Under the pieces are notes generated by a model. The model searched no databases. It was given only the letters and a program-made list of their open reading frames with translations, and had not been told where the DNA came from. DNA of 64,000 bases from Klebsormidium nitens. Taxonomy: Eukaryota > Streptophyta > Klebsormidiophyceae > Klebsormidiales > Klebsormidiaceae. A program made the translations under genes and the position numbers. Every line of letters starts with the position of its first letter. Position 1 is the stretch's first letter. The DNA lies in contig DF237189.1 of assembly GCA_000708835.1 (NCBI GenBank), forward strand, positions 1-64,000, read 5' to 3'. Shown piece by piece: positions 52,627 to 64,000 of this stretch.

Positions 52627-52950
52627 ACCGTACTACCAAGGTATGATTTCGAATAAATAAATAATTATTTGCATTCGGAAAGTTGGAAACTCCAAATAAG
52701 CATTCGGAATTCGCTTTTTCGGAAATGGAAATTAATTGTTAAATCTCGTTCGGAAAGTGATTTTGAAGCCCGTATGAGCTTCAGGTACGTACCGGTACCC
52801 TTTAAGACCCACTATATAAGGGTACCTGGGTACCTTTCGTCTCATTCGGATTCAGGGTCGGATTCCGGAAAATAATACAACATTTGGACTCGCATTCTGT
52901 AGAATAATTGCATTTTTCAAGCATTCGGAATCATACCTTGGCAGTACGGT
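52627..52950. repeat. Small inverted-repeat (MITE-like) element
   Basis: Its ends are reverse complements with one or two mismatches: ACCGTACTACCAAGGTATGA on the left and the complement of ACCGTACTGCCAAGGTATGA on the right. The interior is AT-rich with repeated CATTCGGAA and TTCGGAAA words and a TATATAAG box at about 52813. It has no coding capacity. No clear target duplication was seen. Confidence 0.65.
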
Positions 52951-53196
52951 AATGCCGAGTATCGTATAATGTCAGTGATACCGGCGGTTCGCGTCACGGC
53001 GACTCGGACTTCCGCTACACGTACGGTTCGAGTACTCTCAAAATTTTGCTCGGCCGTACGCCGGTGTCACGCGATCGTGAGGTAGTGTTATAATATACAC
53101 TGTGAAAGAAGCATCAAAATAGGGCTCAAAGGAGAGGCTTATTCATCATGTAGAAACGTCTGACAAGCAAAAACAAATGTTGGGAAGGTGTCATTA

Positions 53197-53729
53197 GGTA
53201 GACCCCACAACCTTCAAAATTGACCCGGGCAGAGCCGCGCAAATACACTCAGTGAAATTTTGTCGCACCGTAGACTGGCGACACTTGGCAGATCCGGCAG
53301 ATTGTCTTCGAATCCAGTCTGCGTTTCAGACCTGTAAGAAATGCCCTGGTCCCCCGGGTAGGCCAGTCAGACCATAGCAGGCCTGTTTTTGGCCGCAAGT
53401 CCGCCCGGTAAGGTTCACATTCTAAGGCTTCTACTGGGGACTTCTGAAGCCTAGAGGAGTGCTCGGTCGACCCCCAGGTCCAATGCACCCACCGGGCGGA
53501 CTTGCCGCCAAACATAGGCCTGCTATGGTCTGACCCGCTCGACCGGGGGACAAGGCATTTCTTACAGGTCTGAAACGCAGACTGGATTCGAAGACAATCT
53601 GCCGGATCTGCCAAGTGTCGCCAGTCTACGGTGCGGCAAACTTTTACTGAGTGAAATTTCACGCGACCGCGGCGACCGCGGCGATCGCGCCCGGGTAAAT
53701 TTGAAGGTTGTGGGTTCGTAGGGTCTACC
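53197..53729. mobile_element. Mutator-like foldback MITE with 9-bp target site duplication
   Basis: A 533-bp palindromic element. The ends GGTAGACCC and GGGTCTACC are exact complements. The arms (about 200 bp each, 53197-53404 and 53500-53729) pair over long perfect stretches, for example around CACCGTAGACTGGCGACAC. A unique centre of about 90 bp separates them. The element is flanked on both sides by GTGTCATTA. A perfect 9-bp duplication with long inverted repeats is the hallmark of Mutator-like elements. No transposase is encoded. The 190-residue open frame on the minus strand is a by-product of the arms. Confidence 0.85.
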
Positions 53730-54840
53730 GTGTCATTAGGGGTCCTTTGAAGCTCCAAGTCCATGTTATGTTGGGGACAAATCGCAAAAAAATGCTTAGG
53801 AGGCGCAAAGTTGGCCGCCATTGTTGGTGCTGAAAGAGCGCCTTCTCTTACACTAGTCTTTCAGCTTCGTGCACTCTACTTTCATTCTAGGTACCGCGGT
53901 ACTCCTATTTGGTTCGAGTCGAAAGTGCCGACAAAGACCATAAATTTGAAATTTTACGGACCCGCAGACTCGGGCCTCGGGCGACGGTACCGTACCGCCG
54001 AAGAGTACGGAGTTCGAGTTGTCAGAAATTTTGCAATTCATGAACTCGGACCTGATTCTTAAGTACCGCCGTGTACGGTCGTCAGAAATGCGTACATAAT
54101 TAAATGATAAGTTGGAGTTCGCGTGACACCGGTGACACATTTTCGTGACCGGTTCGTCGCGCGGTCGATACCGCCCATACCCACCGTAGGTTGCTTGTGT
54201 CACATGCAGGCACACTGACACTAGCTGATGTACAGTAGATATTTTGAATGCGCGAATTAGTACCACATTGACATGCAGCAACCATGGTCACTGAAGTTTG
54301 ATAGGTAGAAAGCAAAGCCTTGAAGGGCGCGGCTGACACCATCCATGGGATGTGCCAGTACGTAGAAACATACATGCACGCAGCAGGTACCGTCGAAAGT
54401 ATACAATATAGACAATTCAGCAATCGAACTAATTGTAGTTGTGATGCACATGCAACAAACTAGGTATATGATTTGTAGAAACAGCTCATCTACGTGCCAG
54501 AAGTAGGGCCTGAAGCATCAAGCCAACTGCCAATGATATTTCAGTATGTCTCATCGGGCAAGCTTGAAAGCTCTTGCCGAGGTGGTGGGTCTGTCAAAAC
54601 AACACTACTGAGATATTCAAGCACAAAGCTCGCCTTCACCCCACCACAGCGGTGGGCTGAAGGCCAAGAATCCCCTACCATCTACCGAGTGTCGATCAAT
54701 CAAGGTCATTGCGGACCAACTGCTCTTTTAAGCCCAATCTGTTGGACCTCTAAAAAATGCTGTACAACCCTACCGCCCACGAAACACACGCGACCAACAA
54801 GAACCATACGGAAAGCAAACTTTTCTAAGAGGCCATCACA

Positions 54841-57800
54841 CTACCGCTCCCGTTGTATAGACTTCAGAATGCTGACCCCCAGGTCGGGAGTCTCGGACGC
54901 CGCCCTCGGGACGACCTTGATCGGGGCCGCTGCCCCCCTCTTCTTCTCCGCATCGGACTTCACCGGAAACAGCTGCAGTTCGTTGACCTCCTTGCCGCCA
55001 TCCCCCGCACCCCCCTGATCCGAAAAATCGGGGCTCGAGTAAAACTGCGAACCAGGCAGCCTGCCCGCTCGGAGCGCATCTTCATCCGAGTCGTTCCCCC
55101 CGCCCTTTATCCGGTGCGACTGGCTGAAGAACGACCCCGCGTGCGTCATCTCGCTGCGGCCCCCGTGTTGAAAACTATCCTCCGCTGTCCCCCGTGAGTC
55201 CTGCCTCTGCGGCCAACCGGACCACCGCGGGTGCGCATCCACCTCCTTGCGCTTCCCAAGCATTCCGTCCCCTCCCCCCGCTGAGAACGTCTGCTCGCTC
55301 CAGTCTCCCTGCCGGGACTCCCCATGCGCGTCTGAGCTCTGAGACGCGAAGTTTAAACGGGTACTCGCAGCCCCCCCCTGCGGCATTCCCCCCGCCCACG
55401 AGTGAGAGAGCCCGCTGAAGCTCTGCGTGGGGCCGTCCCGACCAGCGGAGCTCCTCGGACGGAACTGGTCGTATGCAAACGCGTCGCCCGCCCCGCTGGA
55501 ATACTCCTCGGGCCCCCTGAAATTGGCCCACGAGCTCTGGACTGGCATGGCGGACTGGGAGGAGTGGCTGGGAGTAGGGCCCATCGGGTTAGCCCCTCCT
55601 GGGAACCCGCTCTGAGGGTTAGTGAAACCTGCCGGGTGGTTTGCATTATTTGGGAGGTTCCAGGGGGCCACGCCGCCACCCGCCATGGTGGCGAGCCAGG
55701 CTGCAGTGACCGGGTCAGGGTTCTGCATCCAGGGGTTAAGGGCCGGGTTAAGGCCTGCCGCCCCCTGGAGCTCGCTATACTTCGGGTACATGGGCATATA
55801 CCCGCCTGCTGCTGACCCGTATGGACCCCCCCCAGCTGGCGCTGACATTGCCTCCCCCCCGAAAAAGGAGGCCGAAGCTGAGTCGTAGGATGGGTAGCCC
55901 GCCATCATGCTCTGCGCCTGACGCATGTACATGGCAGGGTTGAGGTAAGGGTTGGAGAATGCCGTCATTTGCGGGTAGTAGGCCCCATACGCCCCCGCCA
56001 GAGCGTTCTGCAGCCAGGGGTTTGGCATGGCCGGAGCTGTGTTCCCCTGCAGATGGGGCCTCATCGCCTCGAGCGTCGCCGACAGCCGGGTCGCCTCTTC
56101 CAACACCACCTGCGCCCCCGAGTCTTCGGCAGAGACCGCCTGCCCCCCCGACTTCTCGCTCTCCGCTCGGTGCGCCATCAACTTGGAACACGACTCCCCC
56201 ACTCGCTGCGCAACTAGAGCGAGCGCCTCCGCAGCTTGGACGTTCACCGGCGCCACTGTCGCCGAGCTGACTTCCTGGAACGACCGTCTTGCCGCCTCCT
56301 GCGCAGCCATAACGGCCTCCCGCGGGCCGTACTGCGTGCTGATCTGCGCCACTTTGGAAGCAACGTAGCGCGTGCTGCTCGGGTTGCCAAACTCGGAAGT
56401 CTTGGCCGCCTTGAAGGCGTCCGCGTGGCTGACGGACCCACTGTTTTGGGGAATGGAGAAGGGGTTACGCCGTACGTCGCTGACGGCGCTACGCTCGGGA
56501 GTGACAGCTGTTGAGGGTTCTGGCCAGCGAGAGTCACGAGGGTGGAGGCGCTTTGTGGAAGTGAGGGGCGGGGGTTGCTCGGTGGTGAAGTCCGGGTTCT
56601 CCGCAAACATCTTCTGGACCTGGCATCAGAAGGAAGATGAGAGTGTTCAGACTTGGAAGGGAAAGAGGAGAATTGCTTGACAATGTCTATGATCACGAGT
56701 CAGACCAGAGCTTAACCGCGAATGGGAATCATAAAATGCTGAAAACCACTCTGAATCTGGCACAAGTAAACTCAACAGTCTTAGCATGAAGGAAAGGAAA
56801 GAGAGAGTAAGCGGAGCAGAGAGATATTGCACTCATGCAAAACTCCCATCAACTCAAGACAAGTAAACAGAAAAGTTCATAGCGTGCGTCCTCTGGCTGA
56901 AGGGAAGCAGCAACAGTTAAGCAGTAGAGGATGCCAAAGCACAGAGACTAAGCATTCAAGTTTCTCACGCAGGCTGCAGGACAGATTCCATCCAGACACA
57001 AGGATTGGACTGGACTCTGATTAAGGGACACTCAATTGAACCACTTCTAGAATGTCCTTGAGGTTAGGCCATACCAGAAAGGACTCAACCTATGACAGCT
57101 GCTAGCAGTGCATGCAAAAGAACTTGAGCTACAAAAGTTCAGAGAAACTCGAACGAAGCTTGCAAATTTCTTGCATGCAGTATCCATACCAAGCTCTGCT
57201 GAAAGAGAATGTGTGACAAACATGGGAAGCTCAAAAAGCAGTCAAGCAGCCTGCCAGAAACAGGGCAACTTAGCACGCCCAAAGCAAGCCATTTGCTCAA
57301 AACAGGCTGCCAACCCCCATATTATAGCGATTCAGAATCTGGGTTGCTCTGGCCATTATACCAACTCAGCAAGTACCTCATCCAGCAGATTCTGCTGAAG
57401 GAGTGAGCTCAGCAAAAAGAAGAATGCATCCCAATGGAACACACAAGCCTTACTGCTCCAGCACAGCCAACTTCAAAACCCACAAGCCCCATCAAACCTC
57501 ACGTGTGCGGAGCAAAAGCAGAACCGAGGAGCCTGCCGGCCTAATCCATGCTATCTCTATGAAGGTCTGAGCAGCCCATAGCCTCATAATTAACAGCAAG
57601 CCCGTAAAATGCATCCATCAGGAGACTTTTGCTCAGGAAACAGATAGAAGAAGACACAGTCCAAACAGAATGAAAGCATGTGCTTAGCAAGACAAAATGA
57701 GGGTAAATGCAGGACAGGCTCCAAGGAGAGCATTAGCAACACAACCTGACAGTGGTTAGTCAAGAAACCAAGCTGGCTCTGCTCACCTTGACCAGGCGGT

Positions 57801-60681
57801 GCATCTCAAAGAGCTGCGCAGAGAACTTCTTCTGCTGCTGCTGCATCGCCTTCCGCGACTTCCAGAACCCGTGCTGCCCAATCACCGACACGACGTCCTT
57901 AGGCAGGATGCCTGCCGCCGCCGCTGCTGAATCTGCCCCGTTGCTCTCAACGTCACACACACTCGGGGGGTCCTGCTCAGACAGCGCCCNNNNNNNNNNN
58001 NNNNNNNNNNNNNNNNNNNNNNNNNNNNNNNNNNNNNNNNNNNNNNNNNNNNNNNNNNNNNNNNNNNNNNNNNNNNNNNNNNNNNNNNNNNNNNNNNNNN
58101 NNNNNNNNNNNNNNNNNNNNNNNNNNNNNNNNNNNNNNNNNNNNNNNNNNNNNNNNNNNNNNNNNNNNNNNNNNNNNNNNNNNNNNNNNNNNNNNNNNNN
58201 NNNNNNNNNNNNNNNNNNNNNNNNNNNNNNNNNNNNNNNNNNNNNNNNNNNNNNNNNNNNNNNNNNNNNNNNNNNNNNNNNNNNNNNNNNNNNNNNNNNN
58301 NNNNNNNNNNNNNNNNNNNNNNNNNNNNNNNNNNNNNNNNNNNNNNNNNNNNNNNNNNNNNNNNNNGGTCCTGCTCAGACAGCGCCCCATCCCCTGCCCC
58401 CCCGCTGCGGTCCCCGCTGCTAGACCCGCTCGGGCTAGGACCCGCCTTCGCCGCTACCGCTGCAGCAGCTTCCTGCGTGGCCCTGTTGGCCTGTGCGCTC
58501 GCTCTCTTCCTGCCCTTTGCGTGCCCCTGCCCCGGCCCCTCTGTTCCTTCCGCACGTTTCCCCACCTGGAACCCAGCCCTCTGGCTTGCTCCTGCATCCT
58601 TAAACCCTGCCGCTCCACCACCCTCGCTGCCTTCAATAACCTCTGGGGAGCTGTCCCCGTTGCCCTTCAGGGACACAGGCTGGACACACGACTGAAAATG
58701 CCTGACAAAGCCATACGTCCCCTCGCTGCGCGGCTTGGGAGGCCGCTGCTTGGCAGCCCCCCCCCCTGAGGACATGTTCACGCTAGGGGCTGCCCTTGCA
58801 ACCGCAGGCTCTGACAACCCTGACGCAACCTCCTGTGTAATTGACCCCTCAGGCTCCCCTGCCACAGCCCCATCCAGTTCCGCCTGTGTACTCAGCTCAG
58901 GAACCTCGATGTTTAGGGTTGGCTTCCCAGGAGGCCGCTTGGGCAACCCCTCGCTGCCCCCTGCATCCAGGACTGGCACAAGCCCCTGTTTCTCCCCCTC
59001 AGAATGACTCCCCATGGCCGCCTTTATCTGCGCAGCTACCTCCTGCTGTGCAGCCACTGCGCCTGCCCTCCTCTCCGCTGCGAACAGGACCTCCTCCGCA
59101 ACCCCCTTGCAGTCTAGCTGCGCCTGATGCTGGCTCGCCTCGGTCTGCTGCGCCGCCACCTCTAGTTGCCGCCCGCTCGCTTCTGCTGCCATCCTCCAGT
59201 CCTCTGCAGCCTGCTTCTGCAGCGCCAGACGCTGGGCACGCAACCCCTCCTCCCCAGCAGCCCCTTTCCACACAGCTTCAGGCATTTTCCGGTCCTGCTC
59301 TGTCGGTGCATATGCAGACTCTGCTGGTTTGGGGCCTGAGTAAGCAGGGGCCCTAAGAGAAACAGGCCCCACGCGCCGCTGCCTGGACTGCTCCTCAAAC
59401 TCTGACAGGCCTTCCTGCGGCCTCTGCGCCCGAAACGAGGCCTGCTGCTGCTGCCAGGACCACCAGGCCCACCGCCCCGAGGCATCGTGAGCAGCAGATG
59501 TGCCAGGGTTTGCCCTCGCCTGTGGGATAGGCACCAGATGTGCCTGGGTCTGGAAGCTAGGAACAATGCACCCTTCCTCCTCGCCCTGCCGGGGCCTGCT
59601 CGGCCCCTCACTCTGCTGCCTTCCTAAGGGGGGCCCTGGTACTATCTGGGACAAATGAGAGGCAGCAGGGAGTGCTTGTGCCTCACTTGGATCCCATTCT
59701 GAGGCACTGCCAACGCTGCTAGCTCCAGAAGGAAGCCTCAAGCTCAAGGCCGTTCCCTGGCTGCCTGTCATGCTACGGCTCTGGAAGGTGTTCTGAGGAT
59801 AATAGCTAGGAGCCGAGGAGAAGGATGTCTGTGGCAGGTGCGGGGGATGCGGCATGGAGTGCTGCGGATAGTCGTAGCGGCTTCCATACGATGACTGCAG
59901 ACACCAAAAATAGACCAATTGAAAGTCTGGCCAGCATCCCTGACTTGCAAGACTGATTTTGACCAACCCTTACGGTGCTCGACCAACATATGCCAAGTAT
60001 GAGCAGCAGCGATTGCTGCATCCACCTACAACCATCGACCTGAAGATACTCTTCGCAGAAGCTAAGAGAGCGTCAAATGACAGCAGGCTCTACATTTGCT
60101 GCTCATTCAGACAACTACCGTTTGCAGGACATCATCCTTCCAGTTACGGGAAGGCTTTACAAACCTTCATTGCAAATCTACCGGAATCTAACCAACCCAA
60201 CCTCCACCAGTATACTAGATGCAGAAAGGGAGGAATAATCTGCTAGTCACACACTCGTCTGCCCAGACAAGGACTCCTCAACAGAGAATCTAGAGCAGCA
60301 TCAACATGCTGAAACTGCTTGTCAACTTTTGGGGACCCTTTCAACCTTGAATGCAAGACAGGAGAGATTAGCCAGTCAAACCTCCTGTTTATCACTCACC
60401 ATGGATGGAAGGTTTCCATCTGGTTGTGTTCTTGCTTTTGGGGCCTGCATCCCGCTGCCCCCTGGTCCCTCATCTTGCGAGGTAGGAGCTGACGCTCCTG
60501 ATGCTCCTGCAGCTTTTGGATGCGAGGCCTGCAGCGTGACTTGCTCATACAAAGCCATCTTGTTCCTTGGAGGGGGCCTTGGACCATTATCCCTCTTTGC
60601 ATGAGACACATGCAACCTTGGAAAGAGGGCTGCCGCCTCCACTGGCCCCCGCTTCCCTGCGGACTCTCCTTGCTTTGCCAT
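54841..60681 (-). CDS. ELF3: EARLY FLOWERING 3 (ELF3) homologue, 3 exons, interrupted by an N gap
   Basis: Scaffold of the plant evening complex, which represses clock and growth genes at night and responds to temperature. Exons in transcript order: 60681-60400, 59894-57787 (contains the N run) and 56619-54841. Phases are 0 at both introns. If the gap is closed by overlapping the identical 21-base flanks, exon 2 is 1710 nt and the protein has 1256 residues, longer than Arabidopsis ELF3 (about 695). Conserved blocks in order: N-terminal FPRLHVSHA and [11 protein letters not shown] (about residues 20-47), central [18 protein letters not shown] and [17 protein letters not shown] (about 622-672, crossing intron 2), and the C-terminal [13 protein letters not shown]...ILKSIQRER. 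Exon 2 is Ala/Gln/Glu-rich and may form coiled coil. Exon 3 is Gly/Ser/Asn/Tyr/Met-rich, prion-like and probably disordered. Recognition rests on several separate family blocks. Confidence 0.93.
57990..58366. other. Assembly gap (377 Ns) within ELF3 exon 2
   Basis: Flanked on each side by the same 21 bases (57969-57989 and 58367-58387; core CCTGCTCAGACAGCGCCC). The two contig ends probably overlap, and the real distance is likely zero. Closing it restores one continuous reading frame through exon 2. Confidence 0.9.
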
Positions 60682-63600
60682 CCGATTCAAGAATAAGACC
60701 TGCTTTCTAAGTCATCTCAGCTCTGTGTCTGAAGAGGCGGCCTTCCCCTCGTCGTGCGCGAAATATACTTCTTCCTTTGCTGAGTTCCAGCTTATCGCAA
60801 CTCGTTCAACAACCTGCGAAATCGTGCTCTACAAACGACTCTCAATCCTTCCTTCAGATCCTTCGTTAAACGCTTGTCCAATGCTTGATGCCCTCAGCCT
60901 CTCACGAAATCAAGCCTTCTTGCTGCCTTGCACGACGTTCAACTCTCCGGGTTCCTCTGGACATGCACCCTGGCTTCACCAAAAGGGCCATCAATGCCCA
61001 TCATGAATCTTTGAAAGGTGGCTTGCGAGAAGATCTTTCTGCTTTCGCACTGACGTCACGTTTGAAAAGTGCTCCCTTTTTGCAGATCTTTCCTTTATCA
61101 GTTTGCTGGCCGTAGATGCTTACGATCTTTTCTGAGTGGACGACGAGTACCGTCGATTGCTGTCGGAAAAGCACTTCGTCAGAGCTGCCAAAAGCGTAAA
61201 TGTTTTCCAGTCAAACAAGCTCTGTATCCGACGCCTGTGATTAGATGTCTGCATCGGACGGACTGGATTGATTTTAAGTCGTCGATCCGGCGCCCGCAGA
61301 CGGTTGTCGGTACGTACCAGACTTTGATCAGTACGCGAAGGTGACCTCGCAGATCTGCAAGTCATGCAGCCCTCATGAGCAAGAAGGCTGCCACCTAGGT
61401 ACCTAGCTGCCACCTGACAAGGTACCGGGCGACTGCGGTTGTTTTCACCAGTCGCCTAACAGTGTCGAAAAGCGACCACAATGATTCAAGGGGAGCGATG
61501 CTTGTCGCCACGGATACAGCCTGGTTGATTTGGCTGTGCCATGGGTCCCGCATTCCGGGGACGTCCGATGCTGAAGATCACTGGCGGATGTGGTCGGTAC
61601 CGCGGTCCGCGGACAGGGCACTGCGTGAAATCCAGGACCCAGGTTCGCGTCGCTTCAAAGTTCAGTTCTCGATCTAGGTAGGTATGTGTACTCGCTCGGT
61701 ACCTTGGTACAGTACCTAAACACTCATCGACAGGCTCCTGTTTGCCCGGGCTACAGCCTACCGACGCCTACCGTACTGGTACGGGTACGCGGTCGCACGA
61801 ATCTCGAAAGGCCCATCAAGGGGTAGTACCGTAGTAGGTACCTAAGTACCGTTACTTGTACTTTTTGGACCCAGCGCGCGCACAACTGTACTACTAGTGA
61901 GGTCCAAGGGACGATTTACCGATCCGATCATTGTCGGTTGTTTAGATTGTGCTACGTTGCCACGTGGACGCAATCGAATTGTGAACAGCGAAGCACGGGA
62001 TTCGGGAGGTTGCTGATAGGCTGCGCACCGCTCCCACATGGGACGATTGGAGGGGATCATGTAGCAAATCCCGAGATTTGCGAGCCACGCGGATCAAAGG
62101 GATGCATTTTGACTCTTGAGCCTATCACGCGGTAAGATTTTGAACCGTGGATTGGGGCATGGATGATCGGACCGTAGCCACGGTCTGAATTTTTGCAATC
62201 CACAGACCTGAACGCGCGCATTTCACCACTCAGGAGGCGGATGTTCGATCAGACTTGGAGGCAGGCGAGGCGAGAAAGTGGACTCAAAACTCCATGAGAA
62301 ATCAGAGAATACGGACATACTGGTAGTCACATGTGCTCGGTACGACTGCATTTTCGGACGTTCCTGCTTAGCTGCTTGTGTGGTTGGGCCTGCAAAGGTC
62401 CCTTCTGAGTCAGGCAAACTTTTCCTTCGTTAAACGTTTTTGGCAGCTATCAGAGCTGAGGGCATATTGTCTTTCGCTTCCCTTTTGCTTCATTGTTTTG
62501 CATCATTTTAATGCAATTTAGAATAGCAATCCGGGCTCCTCACTACCTCCTCACTATATCCTAAGATACTGTATATCCTACATAATTGTATCCAGCTCCA
62601 GCAGCTCAAGTCGTATCAGCTCCGATTGTCCAGCTCAAGCTGTTGCTAAAACGGCCTTCAACGACGCATATGTCTGACTGTATATCAACTTCCGTTCTTG
62701 GCCTGCCTTAACCTGCCACGTTTGAAGACGGGCCGACCTGCATGGTCTACTTTGCAACACTGACCCTTTCCTGAGTTTCCAGATCAGAAGGCCTCAGTGC
62801 ATCAGTGTTTTCTACCATTTATGACCTTACTACTAGGTACCCACTAGGTACTTACAGACTGAAGTACTACAGCTTGAAGTTGCAGGGCTGGTTTCTGCTG
62901 TGTACCCCGGGAAAGCTACATTTCCTGAGCTGAAAAAGCGGCACGCCACAGCCAAAGTACCGCCTTTGCAGATTGAGATGGCGGGTCGACGTATAGGGAG
63001 TCGATGATTCCCCAACCCAAGAACGCCCGAGTGGCTGAGTCGACTTCGCCAGTATGCAGCGCGTACTACCTTGTAGCAGGTCATTCTCTTGTCTTGTACC
63101 TAAAAATCATTCGAAAGAACACCCAGCTAGCTAATCTGCTTCAGGGATGTACCGTCATTGATCCATAATTTGCGTAGTTGATCACTTTTAGCCACACCGG
63201 ATGATGACGTAATTGCATCCATTATCTACCTCGAATATCATAATATCATGGTCCGGTCTTCACGTGACTTCTCCCTCAGCGGTAGCAAGCCTGCCGAGTA
63301 TCATCTGGCAAGTTCACAACTCGACTTCAAGCAGTATCGTTGTCAACTCTTGCATCAGTCTCAGATTCTAGTTCGATTCGAAACAAGAGGCCCGCCCAAC
63401 CATTTTCACTAGAGGTCAATACTTACTAAGCAAACAAGCCCAAGCCTCAGATAATCAACAGCACTAGTCACCCGAAGCCCAGTGCTAGAGTATGCGCTAC
63501 GTGGGTTGCAATATGCACGGCTCGCAGGCGCTGATGTCAGTTGAGGAGGAAGAAGGAAATTTACACTCAAGGCTGCAATGCCGTGTTGCTTATTTCCAAT

Positions 63601-64000
63601 GAACATGGCAAAAGTTCAGAATAATGTGCCGGCCTGCGCTGGCTGTAGACAAGTGGGCCTTAGCGTGTGGCAACCTGACCCTGCGCGGCATGGAGGGATG
63701 CACCATTCCTTTAGTGTTCACGGAAAGGGAACTGTCTCATTGTCCCGCAACCCAAGCCAAGTACGTACAACACGCGTGCACCCGGTTCAATGTCACACCA
63801 GTGGTTCTAATCTGGTAAGCCGCCGGAGCTTCTGGTTACAGACGCGCTGTTTGGCAGTCAGTTCTGAATTGCAAGACACTGCGTGCAGCGGTGAGTATGC
63901 TGTTTTGTTACCGGCTTCCGCTCGACGCAGCTCATTGAGTCTTGTCGAAACCTCTGCCCCATTCCTGTTGGTCCAGAAAAGCTGAGAGGCAGGTTTGAAA
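60682..64000. other. Upstream of ELF3 to window end, no secure gene
   Basis: Contains the ELF3 promoter and leader, then a GTAC-rich island (61310-61891). A short frame near 63624-63760 followed by a donor-like GTACGT could be the first exon of a gene running out of the window, but there is no recognisable protein. Otherwise nothing was seen. Confidence 0.4.
61310..61891. other. GTAC-dense island upstream of ELF3
   Basis: I count about 18 GTAC tetramers in about 580 bp, against roughly 2 expected by chance, often as GGTACC, AGTACC or GTACGTAC. It lies about 0.6-1.2 kb upstream of the ELF3 start. It is a candidate SBP-factor target or repeat relic. Confidence 0.5.

Larger units (their letters stand above)
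51961..54840. other. Repeat-rich intergenic region between SAD2 and ELF3
   Basis: The 3' ends of SAD2 and ELF3 face each other here. The interval contains two foldback elements (52627-52950 and 53197-53729), clusters of GTAC tetramers, and a matching inverted 14-mer (CCGGTGTCACGCGA at about 53063 and its complement at about 54122) that may mark an older nested element. No coding gene was recognised. Confidence 0.45.

Noticed and set aside
53249-53821. 190-residue minus-strand frame
   Set aside because: Created by the arms of the foldback element. No domain, and it is better explained as a non-coding MITE.
54494-55018. 174-residue + strand frame at the 3' end of ELF3
   Set aside because: Overlaps the ELF3 last exon in antisense and continues into its 3' flank. 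No domain.
57882-59966. 694-residue frame reading through the N run
   Set aside because: The part before the gap is true ELF3, but the part after it is out of frame (the Ns shift it). The real continuation is the frame ending HRLVK.
1-64000. CRISPR arrays, bacterial operons, prophage, rRNA
   Set aside because: No regularly spaced direct repeats, no bacterial gene order and no rRNA signature. The window is eukaryotic nuclear DNA.

Overview
This is a nuclear window from a streptophyte (land-plant lineage) organism, most likely a charophyte green alga such as a Klebsormidium-type genome. The genes are split by short GT-AG introns, and the set is plant-like: a plastid glycolate/glycerate translocator, plastid FtsZ1, an ELF3 clock protein, a plant-type ubiquitin-like PI4K gamma and a SAD2/EMA1 importin. 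The species assignment is inference. No bacterial operon, CRISPR array or prophage is present. Because exons are short, the genes were rebuilt by joining exons whose splice phases agree and whose total length is a multiple of three.

Layout: EMC5 (+, 577-2422) converges on PLGG1 (-, 8710-3813). A 4.3 kb intergenic stretch with a foldback element and a GTAC-rich island separates PLGG1 from a divergent PI4K gamma gene (+, 12987-16261). After about 4.6 kb with no secure gene comes a long + strand gene (about 20865-29606). It has an unrecognised, partly transposase-like N-terminal half, a cysteine cluster and a C-terminal run of IPT/TIG modules on phase-1 exons. An unrecognised 404-residue protein (-, 32879-30160) follows, then FTSZ1 (-, 38867-34126), which is divergent from an 18-exon importin-7/8 type gene, SAD2 (+, 40446-51960). 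A repeat-rich interval (51961-54840) carries two foldback elements, one with a 9-bp target duplication. The last gene is ELF3 (-, 60681-54841), which is interrupted by a run of Ns that looks like an assembly artefact. The last 3.3 kb holds no secure gene.

Most interesting signals: (1) FTSZ1 and SAD2 introns contain extra, decayed copies of the following intron-exon border (3' splice site plus the first part of the exon), as a ladder of about five copies in FTSZ1 and in two separate SAD2 introns. This suggests a recurrent local duplication process in this genome. (2) The IPT-module gene has all-phase-1 exons next to transposase-like sequence, with an in-frame stop and a frame change. (3) The N gap in ELF3 is flanked by the same 21 bases and collapses to an intact frame.

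Functionally the genes are housekeeping or plastid genes with no shared pathway: photorespiratory transport (PLGG1), plastid division (FTSZ1), ER membrane protein insertion (EMC5), nuclear import (SAD2), circadian/temperature signalling (ELF3) and lipid- or protein-kinase signalling (PI4K gamma).
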